This document shows, piece after piece, positions 60,284-64,000 of a stretch of DNA of 64,000 bases. The stretch is from Methylobacteriaceae bacterium. GTDB taxonomy: Bacteria; Pseudomonadota; Alphaproteobacteria; Rhizobiales; Beijerinckiaceae. The notes beneath the pieces are model-generated. The model saw only the letters and a list, made by a program, of their open reading frames with translations, was not told the origin of the DNA and did no database searches. A program made the position numbers and the translations under genes. The DNA lies in the NCBI GenBank assembly GCA_020638195.1, contig JACKJC010000006.1, positions 113,566 through 177,565 of the forward strand, read 5' to 3'. The stretch's first letter is position 1; every line of letters starts with the position of its first letter.

Positions 60284-62283
60284 TGAGCCGCTGGGTCGAG
60301 CGCATACTGAAAGAGTTTCCACCGGAGCTATCGCGGCTGTGGATCGCGGCCGATCCAGACGACGTCCTTCTCGATGAGCAGGTTTTGGCGAGCCTCCGCG
60401 GCGGCGGTTTCGAAGTGCTGCCGTTCGAGGATTCCGTGGCATTCCGGACAGACTATGAGGAGCGGTTTCGCGGGGCTTGGGATCGAGGTGAACCAGGTGC
60501 GGCCCCGGCGCTGGTAATCCATCTCCGGAGCGGCGCCACCGACGACCTGCCATGGGACTACCTCCGCCACGGTCGGCGTGTCAGCCTGAGCCTGGCCGAC
60601 CTGTTTCCTAAGCTCAGCTACGGTGTCGTGCGCCAGATTGGTCCGGAACACTTTGAGGCACTGTTCAACGCTCACTCAGAGTACGCGATTCAGTCGCTCG
60701 GCGAAGTTTTGACGAAGGATTTCGTCCTCACCCATATCTTTGGCCTAAGCCCGCATCTGATTTCGCGATCCGAGACTTTGTGGCGCGAACTGATGCGCCT
60801 GCATTTCAGCGACAAGGTGCTCCCGCCGGTTCTTGCCAGCCACGTTGCGAACATCCTTGGACGGCAAGCCGGGTTCAAAGATCTGCCGCTCGAAAAGCTC
60901 TTCACGTCGAAGGGGTATTTCCTAAGGCTGGTACAGGACGCTTGGGAACAGTTTCTGACCCGGGACGGAGTGGCAGGCTTGCGGGCGGCCCATGCGGCGC
61001 GGGGTGATCAGGAAGCCGTACCGGAGATTCCGTTCGAGCACCCCGACGTGAGAGTTCTCGTCGATTCGATGTTCCTCGACGGTATGCTTCACCCCGTATC
61101 GATCGACGGGACGCCGGCGGATATTCCGCATTGGGCAAAAATAGGTGTCGTCGAGGACCCCGACGCCTTGGCGAAGCTGGTGGCGAAGGGTGCTTCACGA
61201 CTGGCCGCCTCATTGCCTGGAATGGATGCCTCCCATCGGGACTGGGCGCACGCAGCGCGTCGCTTGGGCGAGGTGATTTCTCGATTTCATAGTCTGGCTC
61301 CTGGGCAGAGCGATCCAATCGGCAACCAGGTGCTGAACGTACAGAGGGCGGCTGATGACCGCTTGCGTGAATGGGTGAGCGCACACTACGCAGATTTGCC
61401 GTCGCTTCCCGTCGCGAAGGGACCGGTGATGCTGCATCACGTGCCGCGGTTCCTGTCGCTTTGCCGGGACGCGGGCGAGGCCCGTGTGGCTCTCCTCGTG
61501 TTCGACGGCCTAGCCATGGACCAATGGGTTCAGATTCGAGATCGGCTGATGCTACGGGCGCCAGAGCTCGCCTTCGAGGAGAGCGCCTGCTTCGCGTGGC
61601 TGCCAACCCTCACGTCCGTCTCGCGCCAAGCACTATTCTCGGGAATGAAGCCGCGGGAGTTCGCCAACTCGATCGAGACGACCGCGCAGGAGCCGGCCCT
61701 CTGGTCCCGGTTCTGGCAGGACCATGGGCTACGTGCCAACGAAGTCCTCTACCGGAAGGGGATCAAGCGGACGGAACAGCTCTCGGAGATCGAAACGGCA
61801 ATCGCCGATCCGGCAATCAAGGCGGCTGGGATCGTTGTCGATACTGTGGACGAGATCGTGCACGGAGCGATTTTTGGAAAGCGTGGGGTCGCTGGTCAGA
61901 TCTCATCCTGGTGCGAGTCGGGATTTATCGAACGGCTGTTTGGCGCTCTCCTCGGCAACGGATTTCACATCTACCTGACGGCGGACCACGGTAACGTCGA
62001 CGCTGTTGGAATCGGGCGGTTGAATCAAGGCGTTGCGACCGAGGTTCGTGGCGAGCGCGTTCGCGTGTATCGGAGCGAGGCCATAGCTGCGTCGACCCCC
62101 GACGATATCGACGCATTCCGGCTCGATATCGGTGGGTTGCCCTCAGACTTCCTGCCCCTCTTCGCAGGCGGCCGGGGAGCATTTGTCCCGGCAGGGGAGC
62201 CAATCGTTTCGCATGGTGGCCTCTCCGTCGAGGAGCTCATCGTTCCCTTCATCAAAGTCACTCACGCAAGTACGACAAAATGA
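60280..62283 (+). CDS. pglZ: BREX phosphatase-superfamily protein PglZ
   Basis: A 667-aa PglZ. L-L-V-F-D-G-L-A-M-D-Q-W near 406 and L-T-A-D-H-G-N near 566 are the metal-binding parts of the alkaline phosphatase-like fold. PglZ is the defining gene of all BREX systems; its biochemical target is uncertain. The ATG overlaps the brxHII stop (ATGA). Confidence 0.93.
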   Translation: MMSRWVERILKEFPPELSRLWIAADPDDVLLDEQVLASLRGGGFEVLPFEDSVAFRTDYEERFRGAWDRGEPGAAPALVIHLRSGATDDLPWDYLRHGRRVSLSLADLFPKLSYGVVRQIGPEHFEALFNAHSEYAIQSLGEVLTKDFVLTHIFGLSPHLISRSETLWRELMRLHFSDKVLPPVLASHVANILGRQAGFKDLPLEKLFTSKGYFLRLVQDAWEQFLTRDGVAGLRAAHAARGDQEAVPEIPFEHPDVRVLVDSMFLDGMLHPVSIDGTPADIPHWAKIGVVEDPDALAKLVAKGASRLAASLPGMDASHRDWAHAARRLGEVISRFHSLAPGQSDPIGNQVLNVQRAADDRLREWVSAHYADLPSLPVAKGPVMLHHVPRFLSLCRDAGEARVALLVFDGLAMDQWVQIRDRLMLRAPELAFEESACFAWLPTLTSVSRQALFSGMKPREFANSIETTAQEPALWSRFWQDHGLRANEVLYRKGIKRTEQLSEIETAIADPAIKAAGIVVDTVDEIVHGAIFGKRGVAGQISSWCESGFIERLFGALLGNGFHIYLTADHGNVDAVGIGRLNQGVATEVRGERVRVYRSEAIAASTPDDIDAFRLDIGGLPSDFLPLFAGGRGAFVPAGEPIVSHGGLSVEELIVPFIKVTHASTTK

Positions 62284-62996
62284 GTTCAGCGCCCCCACAA
62301 ATCGGTTTCGATCGCTTCATCCAACTCGACTGGGCGAGAACGGCGCTTCGCGTTCGGGCCGGCCTTGCCGAGGCGGAAGCGCTGACCGAGTTGATAGACG
62401 CCAGCCATGCCGGTGCTGCGGCAAAGAAGAAGACCCGTACTGTGCTCAATCGCCTTTGGCTCGAGCCAAGGCCGGATCTCGTTGAGTTCGCGGAGCGCGG
62501 CGTCCGCATCTATCGAGAATCCCCTGAGACCTCGATTTCCGTGCTGACCTGGGGGATGGCTATCGCCACCTATCCGTTTTTCGGAAAGGTCGCGGAGATC
62601 GTCGGACGCCTGACGGCGTTGCATGGGGATTGCGCGTCGGCGGAAATCCACAGGCGCATGGCCGAGACATACGGCGAGCGCGAGGGAACCCGCCGAATGA
62701 CGAACATGGTCCTTCAATCGCAGGCGAACTGGGGAGCTATAGAACGCTCAATGAACGGCAAGCGCCTCGCGCGTATGCCCCAACAGAGGCTGATCGCCCC
62801 CGAACTGATCGCTTGGCTTGTTGAGGCGGCGCTTCGTTATTCTCGCTCATCGCTGTCACTATCGTCTCTCGAAAGTACTCCGGTGCTTTTTCCGTTCCAC
62901 ATAAACGGGGCGGCGCGGGCAGTAATCAATAGATCGAAGTTCGTAGATGTTTTTCTTAGCGGAAACGAAGAGCATATTACTCTGATGACGGCGTAG
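62280..62996 (+). CDS. brxA: BREX protein BrxA (DUF1819-like)
   Basis: A 238-aa protein, with W-A-R-T-A-L-R-V-R-A-G-L near the start, Y-R-E-S-P-E-T-S-I-S, and F-F-G-K-V-A-E-I-V-G-R-L followed by E-I-H-R-R-M. This is the helical BrxA fold, a small DNA-binding protein. In type 3 loci brxA is the last core gene, as here. The ATG overlaps the pglZ stop. The codon composition becomes more AT-rich in the last 40 codons. Confidence 0.87.
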   Translation: MSSAPPQIGFDRFIQLDWARTALRVRAGLAEAEALTELIDASHAGAAAKKKTRTVLNRLWLEPRPDLVEFAERGVRIYRESPETSISVLTWGMAIATYPFFGKVAEIVGRLTALHGDCASAEIHRRMAETYGEREGTRRMTNMVLQSQANWGAIERSMNGKRLARMPQQRLIAPELIAWLVEAALRYSRSSLSLSSLESTPVLFPFHINGAARAVINRSKFVDVFLSGNEEHITLMTA

Positions 62997-63090
62997 CGGA
63001 GCACCACGAAACTGACGGATGCCTGCCGATGACTGACATCGCAAAACTCTTCAGATGAGCCCCGTAGCTTAGGCGGGGGGATGGGGCGCC

Positions 63091-63972
63091 ATGTCTACAT
63101 ATTTTACAGATCGTGAGTATGGGGTACGTCCTTCAACGATCGATATCATCGATGAGCGCTTGTGGGCCGGCCTCTACAGCTTGATCCAGACGAGAATTGG
63201 GGATGGCTCGTTTGGCCAGCGTTTCCCAGAGCAGTGTCCCGACGGGAATAGTCCGTGCGGTTGCGACGAGCAGGCCTTTGGGCGGGTGCTCGGCGCCGAG
63301 GTACCTTGGATCGAATGGCCCCTCTCGCCGAGCGAAGTACCCGACACGCCGGTTATCCTCGATCTGCTCGAGTTTTGCGCCGGCGCGGTGGGGGAGCCAA
63401 CTCAGGGCGCATATCATTCCTTCTTCCGCCACTATCACTTGAGTTGGGATCGAGACGCCGGCCTTGCGCGGTTTGTGGCGGATGTGAACCTCCTGTTTCG
63501 CCGCAACGCGGTCGCCTTCGAGCTCACAGCGACTGGGCAGGCTCGTCGCACTCTTCCCCAGCCGCTCGCCGATGCACTTGGCTGGGCGTTGTTTCGCACT
63601 GGTGATGCGGAGACAGATCGACTGCTTGAGGCCGCACGACAGCGGATCCTCTCGCCAAAGCCGGAAGATCGGCAGGACGCGTTGGAAAAGCTGTGGGACG
63701 CTTTTGAGCGGCTGAAGACACTGGAGCCGGGCGCCAACAAACGGCAGCAGGCCGACGCGCTGCTCGACCGTGTCGCTTCGCCGGGCTCTGGATTTCGGCA
63801 GGTGCTTGAGCGTGAAGCGAAGGAACTGACGGACATCGGGAACAGCTTTCGCATTCGTCACTCCGAGACGACACAGGAAGCGCTGACATCGCCAGATCAG
63901 GTCGATTATCTGTTCACACGGATGTTCGCATTCGTGCGCGCGATCCTGAAGGGAACCGGTCGTGGCGGGTAG
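63091..63972 (+). CDS. Unrecognised protein downstream of BREX, possibly abortive-infection related
   Basis: A 293-aa soluble protein. The start M-S-T-Y-F-T-D-R-E-Y-G and the C-terminal region E-L-T-D-I-G-N-S-F-R-I-R-H-S-E-T, V-D-Y-L-F-T-R-M-F-A-F-V remind me of AbiJ-like N-terminal and associated helical domains seen in defence islands. A C-G-C-D motif is near residue 57 and a charged helical segment (about 195-235) resembles R-Q-D-A-L-E-K-L-W-D-A-F-E-R-L. It is separated from brxA by 94 bp on the same strand. I infer a defence link from context and weak resemblance only. Confidence 0.7.
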   Translation: MSTYFTDREYGVRPSTIDIIDERLWAGLYSLIQTRIGDGSFGQRFPEQCPDGNSPCGCDEQAFGRVLGAEVPWIEWPLSPSEVPDTPVILDLLEFCAGAVGEPTQGAYHSFFRHYHLSWDRDAGLARFVADVNLLFRRNAVAFELTATGQARRTLPQPLADALGWALFRTGDAETDRLLEAARQRILSPKPEDRQDALEKLWDAFERLKTLEPGANKRQQADALLDRVASPGSGFRQVLEREAKELTDIGNSFRIRHSETTQEALTSPDQVDYLFTRMFAFVRAILKGTGRGG

Positions 63973-64000
63973 GCACGTAGGTCGGCTCTTCGCGTGGGCG

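Noticed and set aside
1..64000. CRISPR array, tRNA or rRNA genes
   Set aside because: I saw no regularly spaced repeats of 25-40 bp with unique spacers, and no clear tRNA cloverleaf or rRNA sequence on either strand.

Overview
The window is high-GC DNA, probably from an alphaproteobacterium of the order Hyphomicrobiales (Rhizobiales). The grounds are the codon choice, a Rhizobiales-like palindromic repeat near 20.5 kb, and a conjugation and replication module of the RepA/ParA/TraF/TraG/Trb type found on alphaproteobacterial integrative and conjugative elements (ICEs) and plasmids. Neither an integrase nor an att site is visible, so both ends of the element lie outside the window. A partial AlpA-like gene at the left edge suggests the int end is further left.

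Layout. (1) 0-11 kb: a LysR regulator and a full P-type mating-pair-formation operon on the minus strand (trbBCDEJ, trbK-like, trbLFGI, DUF2274), mostly with overlapping stop and start codons. (2) 11.1-28.7 kb: cargo inserted between trbB and copG/traG. It holds a Gabija-like OLD nuclease and UvrD helicase pair; a metabolic block (acyl-CoA dehydrogenase, livFGMHK, a GGDEF-truncated EAL gene); an IS1380-family transposase; and a four-gene overlapping operon of a small helical protein, a QueC-like enzyme, an XRE-ImmA/IrrE protein and a PIN nuclease. I cannot assign this operon to a named system. (3) 28.7-39 kb: CopG, TraG, a PIN toxin with a Phd-UPF0175 fusion antitoxin, relaxase, lytic transglycosylase, DUF736, TraF, DUF2840, an RHH protein, ParA and RepA. 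A probable oriV (iterons plus DnaA boxes) lies inside the 3' end of repA. (4) 38.3-49 kb: small regulators and maintenance genes, including a frameshifted DUF6499/DUF2285 gene, an XRE gene with a 20-bp palindrome over its start codon, a Toprim primase-like protein, DUF2493, a ParB-like protein and DUF932. Two of these genes share a structured RNA leader. (5) 49.1-64 kb, plus strand: a complete type 3 BREX locus (brxR, brxF, brxC, pglX, brxHII, pglZ, brxA) with one unrecognised gene between brxC and pglX and another downstream.

Taken together this is a mobile element carrying at least two recognisable anti-phage systems (Gabija-like, BREX type 3), one toxin-antitoxin pair and one candidate new QueC-like defence operon. 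It can apparently replicate, partition and transfer. The strongest leads are the QueC-like/ImmA/PIN operon with its helically phased operator repeats, the leader RNA with consistent base-pair changes next to the Shine-Dalgarno site, the oriV embedded in repA, and the extra gene inside BREX.
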